A DNA stretch of 64,000 nucleotides from Bacteroidota bacterium (GTDB lineage: Bacteria; Bacteroidota; Bacteroidia; Chitinophagales; Chitinophagaceae): assembly GCA_016711825.1 (NCBI GenBank), contig JADJSG010000007.1, positions 310,001 through 374,000 of the forward strand, in the 5' to 3' direction. The notes beneath the pieces are model-generated. The model worked only from the letters and a program-made list of their open reading frames with translations. It searched no databases and had not been told where the DNA came from. Both the position numbers and the translations under genes were made by a program. Positions 54,323 to 63,756 of the stretch are shown here, one piece after another (position 1 is the first letter of the stretch; every line of letters begins with the position of its first letter).

Positions 54323-54756
54323 AATAAGGTTGTTGTTCGTGAATGGAGTCTAAAGATAATACGTAATGATTTTATTTATTTATTTATATTAAATTAATAT
54401 CAAATAATTGTGAACAAGTCAGTTTTTTAATAATTGTAAAAATGAATACATTCAATAGTGTCTGATCATCAATTTATGAAGGTGTCAAATGTAAAATGAC
54501 GAAAAGAAATCTGCTTGTTTATACAATGACCATTCAATGTTACATCTGATAACTATCTGGTGCCTAACCAGAGATCAATATAATATGAATACCATTGAAT
54601 CAAACATGACTTACATATTGTTTAAGCAATTCATCCGCATTTTTCTTTGTTAGAAAGCAACGATTAGCCTAACGAATAACTTCAAAGGCTTAATGTTGCC
54701 ATTTTACTTTTTTAGGATATTTCAGTTCAATTCTGTTAAATTTGAGATCAAAAAAT
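54323..54756. other. Intergenic region with no gene
   Basis: Only small features are visible: a TTTA/ATTT microsatellite (about 54371-54390), a 6-bp hairpin TCTGGT-GCCTA-ACCAGA (54556-54572) and a -7-like box TAAATTTG (54737-54744) that could serve the next gene. No -33 TTTG is found at the expected distance. Confidence 0.5.
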
Positions 54757-56940
54757 ATGATGAAAAAATATTTATTACTTTTTATACTTTTTTATACCAA
54801 TCAATTACATGCACAGACAAATATAGTTACCTACGCTGGCAATACTGGTAAAGAAACCTTTTATGATGTGATGGAGATTTCAAATGGTACTTTTCTGGTT
54901 TGTGGTTATGCCGACAATTTAAACTGGATCAATCCCAATATTCCTAAAACCCAATTAAGTTTTACTGGGTCTATTCCCAATGCATTGGGTAACAATCGAT
55001 TTGGTTTTATTTTACAATTGTCAAGCGATATGAAAAATATCCTGCAGGTAGTTCATTTTGCCCAGGGGACTGTAGAGGATATTCGATTTATGAAAAGCAA
55101 TTCAATGCCATACAAAACAACAGGAGATTTGTATATCAGTTGCAATACCGCTGATTCTGATCCCAATAATGGAGGCTATATCATTGCGAAGTTGAATAAT
55201 AATTTTGTGAATGGCATACCCAATGCCTTAACTTGGTTTAATGTTGTATGGGCAAAATCATATGCAAAATCAGTTCATCCTTGGGATGTTACAAGTAAGG
55301 GAAATGTATATTATGTAAGTGGCGAAGCGCATGGATACGATTGGAGTGCATTATATTGTTTAAATCATTTAGGTAAACGCAAGATTGTTTCTAATTGGCG
55401 AACACACTGGTTAAAAAATGGGACTGAATGGAAAGGTACCCCTGCTTCAGCAAACCCAGTTGGAGGCATAGACTCTGTGAATTACAGTGGAATTGCTTTG
55501 AAGTCATGGGGCAGATGTGAACTTCGATCGTGGACACCAGTCGATTTTAATACTACTTATGCTGATGGGAATGGTGGTACCCGAAAAGGAAAATGGCCTG
55601 CCGATTTTTTATTTGATTCGCCTTGCGACCCACTTAATCCAACTGCTAACTCCCCTGGCTATAACGGGTATTCACCTGAAGCCTGTTGTCCTGTTTGGGG
55701 TGCAAGTAGCATTTGTATAGACAAAAGAAATGACAATGTTTATTTAGGCATGAATTTTAAAAGTTACTATAACCCATCCAATACACCTGATTTTGAACCA
55801 GCAGTCATTGCATTTGATAGTACAGGAAATATGCTTTGGTGGAATAGGCTTTATCATGAAATAACGCCCATCGGCGATACCGTTGGTTCTATTCCCGATC
55901 AATATGTAGATGCTTTAGCCATTGATTATGCCAACAATAAGTTAGTTGTTGCAGCCAGGGCTCATGGCAATAATACTGAAAATTTATGGGAAGGAAATAC
56001 GATAAATGCTGATCCGAATGCGTATGGGTTTCAAAATCGATTTACCGGTTCCAATGGTAATATACATGAATCGTGGTTAGGCAAATTGCAATTGGCTGAT
56101 GGGGTTATTACAAACGCAACCTATGTGGCAGAATTAGCTGAAGGTACAGGGGGCTTAGGAACTGCACATCCTGATCCTAATTTGGATGGTTGGCCAAGCC
56201 CCAATACAGGGTGGCCAGATGTAAACACAACTTATATTACTAAAAATAATATGAAGATTTCGAGTAATGGGGATGTTTGCATGTTGGGTGTTGGACGCAG
56301 AACTATTACTACAAAAAATGCCTATCAAAAAATGGTCAAGCCTTTCTGGGGGGGTAAAAGTTGTTGGAATAGTTTTGTGCGTATGTATGATAGCAAATTT
56401 CATGTCCCTAAATATTCATCTTTGGTTGTTGGACAATGGGATACACTGACCCAAGCTGGGGGAAGCAATACTGAATTGTATGGGTTGTACAAAACAAGCA
56501 AAGGTATCATTGCGGTAGGAAGGCATACTGCTGATTCTGCAAATAATGCAAATGGAAACGCCATTCCCATCACAAATCTTCCCAACTGGGGCGTGGCTAC
56601 TCCCACCAATGAATCTGCTATTTTAGTTTATTATTTTGATGATAGTTTGCGAAATGTAAACGATCAAATCGTTACAGATATTCAACAAGTTAAGGAGCCT
56701 GAAATCGGATTTACCATTTATCCAAACCCTGCAAAAGATATGATTTATATAGCATTTGATCAACAACGAAATAATCACGAAACGTATTATTATCATTTGT
56801 ACAGTACCGTTGGGCAAAAAATAATGTCTGGGGTATTAGAAAATGATAGGATTTCAATCAATAGATCATTAAAAGGTATTTACTATCTAGAAATACACCA
56901 TTCGCAACAACGATTTATCAGGAAAATAGTATTTGATTAA
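54757..56940 (+). CDS. Secreted protein with T9SS type A sorting domain
   Basis: The start at ATG 54757 (second ATG directly after it) gives 727 residues with a signal peptide (MMKKYLLLFILFYTNQLHAQ); a TTG at 54742 is less likely. The body is rich in Trp, Asn and Gly and includes propeller-like strands (ETFYDVMEISNGTFLVCGYA, GLYKTSKGIIAVGRH) similar to SBBP-type proteins. Two Cys pairs (FDSPCDPLN, PEACCPVWG) may form disulfides. The C-terminal T9SS domain is FTIYPNPAKDMIYI...GIYYLEI. I do not recognise a specific function. Confidence 0.78.
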   Translation: MMKKYLLLFILFYTNQLHAQTNIVTYAGNTGKETFYDVMEISNGTFLVCGYADNLNWINPNIPKTQLSFTGSIPNALGNNRFGFILQLSSDMKNILQVVHFAQGTVEDIRFMKSNSMPYKTTGDLYISCNTADSDPNNGGYIIAKLNNNFVNGIPNALTWFNVVWAKSYAKSVHPWDVTSKGNVYYVSGEAHGYDWSALYCLNHLGKRKIVSNWRTHWLKNGTEWKGTPASANPVGGIDSVNYSGIALKSWGRCELRSWTPVDFNTTYADGNGGTRKGKWPADFLFDSPCDPLNPTANSPGYNGYSPEACCPVWGASSICIDKRNDNVYLGMNFKSYYNPSNTPDFEPAVIAFDSTGNMLWWNRLYHEITPIGDTVGSIPDQYVDALAIDYANNKLVVAARAHGNNTENLWEGNTINADPNAYGFQNRFTGSNGNIHESWLGKLQLADGVITNATYVAELAEGTGGLGTAHPDPNLDGWPSPNTGWPDVNTTYITKNNMKISSNGDVCMLGVGRRTITTKNAYQKMVKPFWGGKSCWNSFVRMYDSKFHVPKYSSLVVGQWDTLTQAGGSNTELYGLYKTSKGIIAVGRHTADSANNANGNAIPITNLPNWGVATPTNESAILVYYFDDSLRNVNDQIVTDIQQVKEPEIGFTIYPNPAKDMIYIAFDQQRNNHETYYYHLYSTVGQKIMSGVLENDRISINRSLKGIYYLEIHHSQQRFIRKIVFD

Positions 56941-57206
56941 TATTCACCAACGCAATCTTTAGTATTAAAAAATAATACCAAGTATACATTCATTTAGTGC
57001 TATAATTACCTGCTTAAATGCAATATGTGTAGGTATACTACCGATATTTTTCATACTTCATAGAAAATACATTTGGTATAAAATGTAACAATGAACCAAT
57101 TTAGCAAACGGTCAATAGTGTATTTTATTATGATTAGCTAGTCAACCATTGACTTCCCTTCATTAAAATGACTTCATCTTTAGATGTAAGTATAAAAAAA
57201 AGCGAA

Positions 57207-58583
57207 CTAGAGACCATACATACTCACCAAATAAACCATGGCAGTCATAGCCACTGAACCCAGGCAAAGTTCTCGGCGATGTACATTTTCAAATACATCG
57301 TTGGCACTGTGATGCATATCAAAATAGCGTTGTGAATCGGGTAAGAGTTCCATAACGGGTGTGCCAAATTTTCTCTGTAAAGGCCCAATATCAGCACCAC
57401 CACCATCACGTGTAAAATCATAGATGCCATAGGGGAGGAGTAAAGGAAGCCACGATTTGATTTTTGCTTTTTGTTCACGACTCATAGTCATCGAAAAGCC
57501 ATGAGGTGTAGCACCACCTGCATCACTTTCAATGGCTAAAATGTGATTTTCTTTATTGCGTGCTGCTTCTTCTGCATATTTCTGACCACCTCGTAATCCA
57601 TTTTCTTCATTCATAAATAAGATTGCCCGTATGGTTCGCTTAGGTTTAATACCCAGTTTCATAAAAGTGCGTATCACATCTATACTTTGTACAACACCTG
57701 CACCATCATCATGTGCACCTTCGCCAATATCCCAACTGTCAAGATGCCCGCCAAAACAAATGATTTCATTGGGTATTTCGCTCCCAGTGATTTCGGCAAT
57801 CACATTATACGATTTTACATCAGGCAACATTTCGCAGGTCGTACGTATATACATCCGCATCGCTCCTTGCGTATTGATTTCTTTTGCTAACTTATCAGCG
57901 GCTAAATTGGATATTGCTACTGAAGGAATTGCAGGATATTTTTTATTGTACGACATACTACCTGTATGTGGCTTATCATCAAAGGCAGAAGATACAGATC
58001 GGATAACCACCGCCGAAGCTCCCATTTTGGCTGCTTCACTTGGAGCTCCCCATCGGTAATATACACAGGGACCGTAACTTTCAAAGGTGTTGATATTGGT
58101 CTGGTTGAAATGGTAATTGAAGAAAACAATTTTACCCTTCACTTCTTCAGGACGCATTCTTTGCAATTGTTCAATATTGTTGATGATCAATAGGGGGGCT
58201 TCAATACCTTGAGGGCCTGTACCCACTGCATTGCCTAAGGATGAAATTTCAATGGATGACCGCATACCCTTTTTATTGATTATCATGCCTTGTTCTTCAC
58301 CCCTTACCCAATGAGGAACCATTACTTCTTGTAAATAAACTTTGTCGCAACCAGTTTGTTCAAGTACCTTTTTGCCCCAAAGCACAGCTTGTTCTGCTTG
58401 GGGTGAACCCGAAATACGATGCCCAATTTGTTTGCATAAATCCCTTAAATCATTGTAACAATCGTAGTTGCTTAAAATATAATTGGAAATGGTTTTTAAG
58501 GTGGCACTGTCTTTTTTTACATTTTGCGCTACTACTGTTTGTCCAGCTAAAAGGGCCAAAAAAAGGTAAAGTATTTTTTTCAT
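57207..58583 (-). CDS. M28-family zinc aminopeptidase with PA domain
   Basis: A 458-residue protein with a signal peptide (ILYLFLALLAGQTVVAQ). A PA-type insert (EEVKGKIVFFNYHF...GASAVVIRSVSS, about 140-195) precedes the M28 catalytic core. Zinc-binding motifs are GGHLDSWDIGEGAHDDGAG (about 279-297), MNEENGLRG (catalytic Glu pair), ESDAGG and the final His in YFDMHHSANDVF. It should cleave N-terminal residues from peptides in the periplasm or outside. It does not carry a T9SS sorting domain, so a periplasmic site is more likely. Confidence 0.92.
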   Translation of the reverse strand: MKKILYLFLALLAGQTVVAQNVKKDSATLKTISNYILSNYDCYNDLRDLCKQIGHRISGSPQAEQAVLWGKKVLEQTGCDKVYLQEVMVPHWVRGEEQGMIINKKGMRSSIEISSLGNAVGTGPQGIEAPLLIINNIEQLQRMRPEEVKGKIVFFNYHFNQTNINTFESYGPCVYYRWGAPSEAAKMGASAVVIRSVSSAFDDKPHTGSMSYNKKYPAIPSVAISNLAADKLAKEINTQGAMRMYIRTTCEMLPDVKSYNVIAEITGSEIPNEIICFGGHLDSWDIGEGAHDDGAGVVQSIDVIRTFMKLGIKPKRTIRAILFMNEENGLRGGQKYAEEAARNKENHILAIESDAGGATPHGFSMTMSREQKAKIKSWLPLLLPYGIYDFTRDGGGADIGPLQRKFGTPVMELLPDSQRYFDMHHSANDVFENVHRRELCLGSVAMTAMVYLVSMYGL

Positions 58584-58627
58584 TGAAAATTTAATTCTAT
58601 TTTTAAAATCTAAATATATATAAACTC

Positions 58628-59086
58628 ATGAAAAGAAATGCCTGGATTTTTGTTTTTTTTAGTACAATGTTGTTTTTTATTCAATGTGCACCTAAAATTG
58701 CAAAGCAAACATCAACTACCCAAAAACAACAACAGGGTAGTAGCACAATGCCTCAAACAGGAAGCAATATGCCACAAAACAATGGACAGCCAGCCACAAA
58801 TCCCGGGTCAACGAACATTTCAATAGCTGATAAGCAAGAACCCGACCCTGAAAGAGTCAACGAATTGAGTGATGCAGAAAAAAGCGAATACCAAGCTATG
58901 ATGATGCAAAATGGTAAATTGTTATATAGTCAAAACTGTGGCAAATGTCATTCGTTTTATGAGCCTGGTTCACGTAGTGCAGCTGAGTGGACTAAAGTAA
59001 TGGAGTCAATGGCTAAAAAAGCACAACTGGATGAAACAGGTAAAATGCATGTATTGACATATTTGCATTATGGCGCAAAAAAATAA
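58628..59086 (+). CDS. Small monohaem cytochrome c-like lipoprotein
   Basis: A 152-residue protein. The signal region ends FFIQC at about residue 20, an imperfect lipobox (Gln at -1) followed by APK, so lipid anchoring is probable but not certain. A Gln/Ser/Asn/Pro-rich linker covers residues 25-75. The C-terminal part carries one haem c site, CGKCH (about 116-120), with a following Met-containing helix (VMESMAKKA) and the end typical of class I cytochromes. It may shuttle electrons at the outer or inner membrane face; partners are unknown. Confidence 0.8.
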   Translation: MKRNAWIFVFFSTMLFFIQCAPKIAKQTSTTQKQQQGSSTMPQTGSNMPQNNGQPATNPGSTNISIADKQEPDPERVNELSDAEKSEYQAMMMQNGKLLYSQNCGKCHSFYEPGSRSAAEWTKVMESMAKKAQLDETGKMHVLTYLHYGAKK

Positions 59087-59312
59087 TGATTGTTTGGGAA
59101 TACATCCTGGTTTTATGTTGATTAACAGACGTCTTTGCTATTGAAAATTGCTCAGTAGAAAAAGAATTGTCTGCTTAAATTCATTTGCATTGCCATGTGA
59201 AAAGGCTAAACCCAATATTATTTAATAACTTAATCAATTGATTTAGTACCCATACCATGCGCACTTTGTCATTATTGGTTTATATATTTTTTTATCATCG
59301 CTTTTAATTGAA

Positions 59313-59320
59313 TATCTTTG
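59313..59320 (+). promoter_or_regulatory. -7 box of the TonB-domain protein gene
   Basis: TATCTTTG fits the Bacteroidota -7 consensus and lies 18 bp before ATG 59339. The position 18 bp upstream reads TTTA instead of TTTG (59291-59294). Confidence 0.45.
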
Positions 59321-59338
59321 CTTAAAATACGTTTACAG

Positions 59339-60136
59339 ATGAAAAGAATAGGATTAATACTGTGTTGTTTATTGACTTTGCAGGTGTTTGCAAAAAGTAA
59401 AATTACTTATTTGAAAATGGATCGTACCCCCTGCTATGGTAGATGCCCGAGTTTTACCATTGAGTTTTTGAAAACAGGCGAAGTAATCTATACTGGAAGA
59501 AGCAATACAGATATGATAGGTACTTATCGTGCCAAAATGAGTAAGTCAGCGATGAATCAATTTTATAAACAATTTGAAAAATATAATTTCATTCGCTTAG
59601 CCAATGAATATAAAGTACTGGCCACCGATTTGCCAGGTTTAAATTTTGGGTTGGTTGTCAATGGCAAAAGAAAAAATATTAAACATGCAGAGGCTGGCCC
59701 ACGCTACCTAAAACAAATGGGTGCAGATATAGACGATAAAATTGCTCAGTTGAAATGGGTAGGGGATCCAGGCAATGAAGTGAAACAAGAAGTGCGTGAC
59801 GAAGACATAAATAAAGAACCTTCAGTTTATCAGTTTGTAGAACAAATGCCCGAATTTCCACAAGGTGAAATGGCATTAAAAAATTACTTAACCGAACATA
59901 TTCAATATCCATCCATAGCCAAAGAAAACAATATAGAGGGAAAGGTGTTTTGTAAATTTGTTGTTGACGAATCGGGTTATATTCGCAATGCCGAAGTGGT
60001 AAAAGGTATTGGATATGGTTGTGATGACGAAGCCATTCGAGTGATCAATGCGATGCCAAAATGGAAACCAGGTATGCAAAATGGCAAAGCTGTTAGCGTT
60101 TATTATACCCTGCCTGTATTTTTTAAGCTAAGATAA
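59339..60136 (+). CDS. DUF6438 and TonB C-terminal domain protein
   Basis: ATG 59339 gives 265 residues with a signal peptide (IGLILCCLLTLQVFAK). The N-terminal domain (MDRTPCYGRCPSFTIEFLKTGEVIYTG, residues about 27-53) matches the DUF6438 signature PCYGxCPxF. The C-terminal 90 residues are a TonB-type domain (FPQGEMALKNYLTEHIQYP...GKVFCKFVVDESGYIRNAEVVKGIGYGCDDEAIRVINAMPKWKPGMQNGK) as in Bacteroidota periplasmic energy-transducer-like proteins. There is no N-terminal anchor typical of true TonB, so it may be a periplasmic binding or sensor protein. Confidence 0.83.
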   Translation: MKRIGLILCCLLTLQVFAKSKITYLKMDRTPCYGRCPSFTIEFLKTGEVIYTGRSNTDMIGTYRAKMSKSAMNQFYKQFEKYNFIRLANEYKVLATDLPGLNFGLVVNGKRKNIKHAEAGPRYLKQMGADIDDKIAQLKWVGDPGNEVKQEVRDEDINKEPSVYQFVEQMPEFPQGEMALKNYLTEHIQYPSIAKENNIEGKVFCKFVVDESGYIRNAEVVKGIGYGCDDEAIRVINAMPKWKPGMQNGKAVSVYYTLPVFFKLR

Positions 60137-60227
60137 TCATGCAAAACATGTCGTTTAAAAATTACATGTTGTTTATGGCATACAAGAGTTGTTTGTTATA
60201 TAATGATATGATTCGTTTAAAAATACC

Positions 60228-60235
60228 TACCTTTG
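60228..60235 (+). promoter_or_regulatory. -7 box of the DEAD-box helicase gene
   Basis: TACCTTTG fits the TAnnTTTG consensus. It lies 18 bp before the TTG start at 60254, giving a very short leader. No TTTG is seen at the proper -33 distance. Confidence 0.45.
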
Positions 60236-60253
60236 ACATATAAAAAACAATAG

Positions 60254-61453
60254 TTGAAATTCATTGATTATCACTTTGAACCCAGTTTGCAAGAAGGCCT
60301 TGATGCAATGCGGTTTGAAAATACCACCCCCATACAAGAACAGGCAATACCTATAATATTAGAAAATCGTGATTTGATTGCAGTTGCGCAAACAGGCACT
60401 GGAAAAACAGCTGCTTTTCTGCTACCGATATTAAATAAGTTGGCCACAAGTCATAACCATCACACAGATACTTTAATCATCGTACCTACTCGTGAACTGG
60501 CTTTGCAAATTGATCATGCCGTTCAGGGTTTTGCTTACTTCACAGGAGCGAGTTCCCTGGCCATTTATGGAGGAGGAGATGGGGCATCTTTTGAAAATGA
60601 AAAACGTGCATTGACCCAAGGAGCCAACATTATTATTGCCACCCCCGGTCGTTTGATGTCGCATCTCAATATGGGCTATGTAAAGTTTAATCATATCAAA
60701 CATTTTATTATAGACGAAGCCGATAAAATGCTTGACATGGGCTTTATTGACGATATTGCCAAAATAGCCAGTTTTTTACCTGCCAAAAAACAAACTTTGC
60801 TTTTTTCGGCCACCATGCCACCTGCTTTTCGAAAGCTGGGAGAAAAATTATTGGTCAATCCGGTACAAGTAAGTATAGCCATTTCTAAACCTGCTGCTGG
60901 GGTCACTCAAACAGCCTATATGGTATACAATGCCCAAAAAAATGAATTAATCAAGCATATCTTATCTCAAAAAGAGCATAGTAGTGTGTTGATATTTTCA
61001 TCTACCAAACAACATGTAAAAACCTTAAACCGTGAATTGCAAAGGGCAGGTATGAAGGCAAAAGCCATTCATTCTGATTTAGAACAACTAGAACGAGAAG
61101 AAGTGTTGCGCGATTTTAGAGCCAAAAATATTCAAATTATTGTAGCCACCGATATTTTGTCAAGAGGTATTGATATTGAAGACATCAGTTTGGTGATCAA
61201 TTATGATGTGCCTAATGATGCAGAAGATTATATACATCGTATCGGACGTACAGCAAGGGCAAGCTCAACTGGTGAAGCCATTACTTTTATCAATGACCTC
61301 GATCAACAGAAGTTTCATAAAATTGAAACCTTAATCGGTAAGGAATTAGATAAATTAACTGTCCCAGCACAATTAGGGGAAAGTCCATTGTATAATCCAA
61401 ACAAAAAACCAAAAAGTCCATTTGTAAAAAGGAATTTTTCGAGAAAACGTTAA
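60254..61453 (+). CDS. DEAD-box RNA helicase (RhlE-type)
   Basis: A 399-residue two-domain helicase. The Q motif (TTPIQEQ), Walker A AQTGTGKT (45-52), PTRELA, TPGRL, DEAD (154-157), SAT (185-187), and in the second domain DILSRGIDIEDI and HRIGRTAR are intact. The C-terminus ends in a basic tail (KPKSPFVKRNFSRKR). The in-frame codon before TTG 60254 is a stop, and no ATG occurs before residue 19, so TTG is the probable start; this is rare but consistent with family N-termini (KFIDYHFEPSLQEGLDAM). It unwinds RNA duplexes, probably in ribosome assembly or mRNA decay. Confidence 0.95.
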   Translation: MKFIDYHFEPSLQEGLDAMRFENTTPIQEQAIPIILENRDLIAVAQTGTGKTAAFLLPILNKLATSHNHHTDTLIIVPTRELALQIDHAVQGFAYFTGASSLAIYGGGDGASFENEKRALTQGANIIIATPGRLMSHLNMGYVKFNHIKHFIIDEADKMLDMGFIDDIAKIASFLPAKKQTLLFSATMPPAFRKLGEKLLVNPVQVSIAISKPAAGVTQTAYMVYNAQKNELIKHILSQKEHSSVLIFSSTKQHVKTLNRELQRAGMKAKAIHSDLEQLEREEVLRDFRAKNIQIIVATDILSRGIDIEDISLVINYDVPNDAEDYIHRIGRTARASSTGEAITFINDLDQQKFHKIETLIGKELDKLTVPAQLGESPLYNPNKKPKSPFVKRNFSRKR

Positions 61454-61465
61454 CACATACACGAC

Positions 61466-63406
61466 TTAGTAAAACTCTACAATAGACATTTCTATTTTTC
61501 GAAAAGGGCGCTCCTCATCCTTAAATATCAGCATACAAGGATCCATCATAATAAGATGGCAAGGTATTTTTCTTTTTTCAAATTGTGTTGCTATCAATTG
61601 CATCTGATGCATACAAGTTTCTATATATTTTTTGTAACAGGTATCAGATAGGCTATCACCAGCATAATAATAACTTTTTAAATAGATCACCACATCTGCG
61701 CTGTCTGCTTTGTATTCGGTCCAGTGATTTAAAGCTGTATCTATAATGCTTTGCGAAAGGCTGTCTAATTGGAGGTGGGTGGTATCGGTATATAAATCAG
61801 CCGCAAAGAGCGTGTCAATAAGACCCGGTTGTTTCAATCGAATGTCTAAATATATATTGTCAGGCAAAGCATCATTGATTAAAGAGATTGTCTTACGATA
61901 AGGTCTGTAATTTTCTTCGTTACATTCAATAATATAAGTTTTACCCATTTGCAATGCCTTGGTATAACTACCATCACCTGCATTGCTGATTTCTTCTCCT
62001 ACAGAGGTTTTGTAAAATGCATTTTTAAAATCAACATGCATTTTATATAATTCATTTTTGTAAAATTTATCTCTAACAAAGCCTTTTAAACAAAGCGTCG
62101 GGATAGGTTGAATGGTAGAATATAAATTGAATGAATACAAATCAAGCAATCCTTTTGTATCACCTCTGTCTGATGCGCAATATCCACTTGTACCTTTCGC
62201 ATTGACTACGATAGAACCATCAAACTGTTCAGTATTAATAGGAGCTCCTAAGTTAATTGGGGTCCTCCATGTACCATTATTATTTTTGCGGGCAACAAAC
62301 AAATCAGATGAACCCAGTCCAATATGACCATTACTTGCAAAGTAAAGGGTTTCATTATCAGGATGTATAAAGGGGGCGGTTTCGTCTTTGCCTGTATTGA
62401 TAGTGGGTCCCAGGTTTTTAGGTTTGCTCCAAAGACGATTTTCATAGGTTGAAACCCAAATATCCATACCTCCATACCCACCTTCCCGATTGCTTACAAA
62501 ATACATTTCTGTGTTATCGCTGCTAAGGCTGGGTTGTCCTTCATAGGCAGTGGTGTTGATGGTATATCCAAATATTTGTGGGGCACTCCAACCGCCATTT
62601 TCTTTATAGCTAAACACAATATCGCAACCACCCCCTCTGATGCCATCGGGGCTTCGCAGGTCGCATCTTGTGTAAAATAGGTAGTTGCCGTCTGCGCTTA
62701 GCTTAGCAGCGCCATCAGGTAGGCCTGTATTGGGGGGGTATCCTATATTTTGTGCTTTACGCCATTGTAAGTTGCTATCTTTATAAGTAATAAAAAAGTC
62801 TTCATTGCCACCTACATTTCGGGTAAATACCATGGTAGAGCCATCTAAACTGATAGAGGGTAAATATTCATTTTCTTTTGAATTGACGCTATCACCCATA
62901 TTTTTGAGAAAAATTCCAGGAATTGGACTTTTGTCAGCATAGGCTTTCATGGTATACCGTTGTGTATTTTGCGATGTTTTTTGTTGTTTAAGGGTATCTA
63001 AATCAGCTGCTGCCAGTTGCTTTAATATTAAAAGCCCTAAGTCATCATCTTTATGGCTCATCATTTTATTGGCTAAATAAGTCAAGGGGGCATAAGCTTC
63101 ATTGGCATTTAATGCAATGGCTTTATTGGCATAGAATAATACTTGTGGCTTTTCATGTTTGTTGTAATACAATTCAGCCAGTCTGATATAAGTTTTTACG
63201 GGGTTAGGATATTTAGTACTCAGGGTTTGTAAGCATTCAATGGCTTTGTCGTATTTGCCTTTTTTTACCAATTCTTCACAACTATAAAATTCGCTTCTGT
63301 ATAATTTGAGGGTATCCGTTTGGGCTTGCAAACTAAAAGCTTGTGCCAACAGTATACCCAATAAGGCCATACAATGCAATGCAAAACGACCATAGGTAGG
63401 ATTCAT
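61466..63406 (-). CDS. TPR and PD40-repeat envelope protein (OmpA-associated type)
   Basis: The start at 63406 gives 646 residues with a signal peptide (FALHCMALLGILLAQAFSLQAQ); ATG 63448 or 63487 would add an unusual long leader. TPR-like helices (SCEELVKKGKYDKAIECL...TYIRLAELYYNKHEK, about 28-105) precede PD40/WD40-like blades (NEYLPSISLDGSTMVFTRN, AAKLSADGNYLFYTRCD, GQPSLSSDNTEMYFVSNREGGYGGMDIW, APFIHPDNETLYFASNGHIGLG). The usual OmpA peptidoglycan-binding domain at the end is absent or very divergent (DSADVVIYLKSYYYAG...). Such proteins near T9SS systems resemble PorE/PorW-type components, but that assignment is only a guess. Confidence 0.78.
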   Translation of the reverse strand: MNPTYGRFALHCMALLGILLAQAFSLQAQTDTLKLYRSEFYSCEELVKKGKYDKAIECLQTLSTKYPNPVKTYIRLAELYYNKHEKPQVLFYANKAIALNANEAYAPLTYLANKMMSHKDDDLGLLILKQLAAADLDTLKQQKTSQNTQRYTMKAYADKSPIPGIFLKNMGDSVNSKENEYLPSISLDGSTMVFTRNVGGNEDFFITYKDSNLQWRKAQNIGYPPNTGLPDGAAKLSADGNYLFYTRCDLRSPDGIRGGGCDIVFSYKENGGWSAPQIFGYTINTTAYEGQPSLSSDNTEMYFVSNREGGYGGMDIWVSTYENRLWSKPKNLGPTINTGKDETAPFIHPDNETLYFASNGHIGLGSSDLFVARKNNNGTWRTPINLGAPINTEQFDGSIVVNAKGTSGYCASDRGDTKGLLDLYSFNLYSTIQPIPTLCLKGFVRDKFYKNELYKMHVDFKNAFYKTSVGEEISNAGDGSYTKALQMGKTYIIECNEENYRPYRKTISLINDALPDNIYLDIRLKQPGLIDTLFAADLYTDTTHLQLDSLSQSIIDTALNHWTEYKADSADVVIYLKSYYYAGDSLSDTCYKKYIETCMHQMQLIATQFEKRKIPCHLIMMDPCMLIFKDEERPFRKIEMSIVEFY

Positions 63407-63659
63407 TCGTGCGCTCAATCGATGGATGTGCTTATTTTTAGTCAGCATTGATTTTATTAAAAGTGCTAAAATACAAATTGAAACCAAGTATTTCTAAAAT
63501 TGTATGCTGCTCAATCAATCAATGAGAATGTTTATACAATATCATCCTTAAACCAAGACGCTCAGTAGGCAATTTGGAATGTTTGAATGCCAATATGTGT
63601 TACAATGATTAAAATATTTTTAGGCCAAAAAAATATTTTTAAAAAAAACAAAAAAAAGT

Positions 63660-63689
63660 TTTGCAATATCAATTATTGATTTACTTTTG
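63660..63689 (+). promoter_or_regulatory. Bacteroidota-type promoter of an orphan transcript
   Basis: TTTG (63660-63663), an 18-bp spacer and TACTTTTG (63682-63689) match the -33/-7 consensus exactly. Predicted start of transcription is about 63694-63697. Confidence 0.75.
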
Positions 63690-63693
63690 CATC

Positions 63694-63756
63694 AGTAGGT
63701 TATTTATGTGACTTTTTCAATCACAGGGCCCTGTAGCAATACAGGGTCTTTTTTTT
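63694..63756 (+). ncRNA. Candidate small RNA (about 60 nt)
   Basis: A consensus promoter is followed by a stem TGTGA...TCACA (63706-63725) and, 1-2 bases later, a strong terminator, with no room for a gene. The RNA would be about 60 nt. After it, 63757-64000 shows no gene start, so it could be either a free small RNA or an attenuated leader of a gene beyond the window. Confidence 0.5.
63727..63756 (+). terminator. Rho-independent terminator
   Basis: The stem GGCCCTGTA (63727-63735) and TACAGGGTC (63740-63748), with tetraloop GCAA and one G-U pair, is followed by a T8 run (63749-63756). The 5' side also forms a perfect 12-bp palindrome ACAGGGCCCTGT (63723-63734), allowing an alternative fold. 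Confidence 0.85.
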
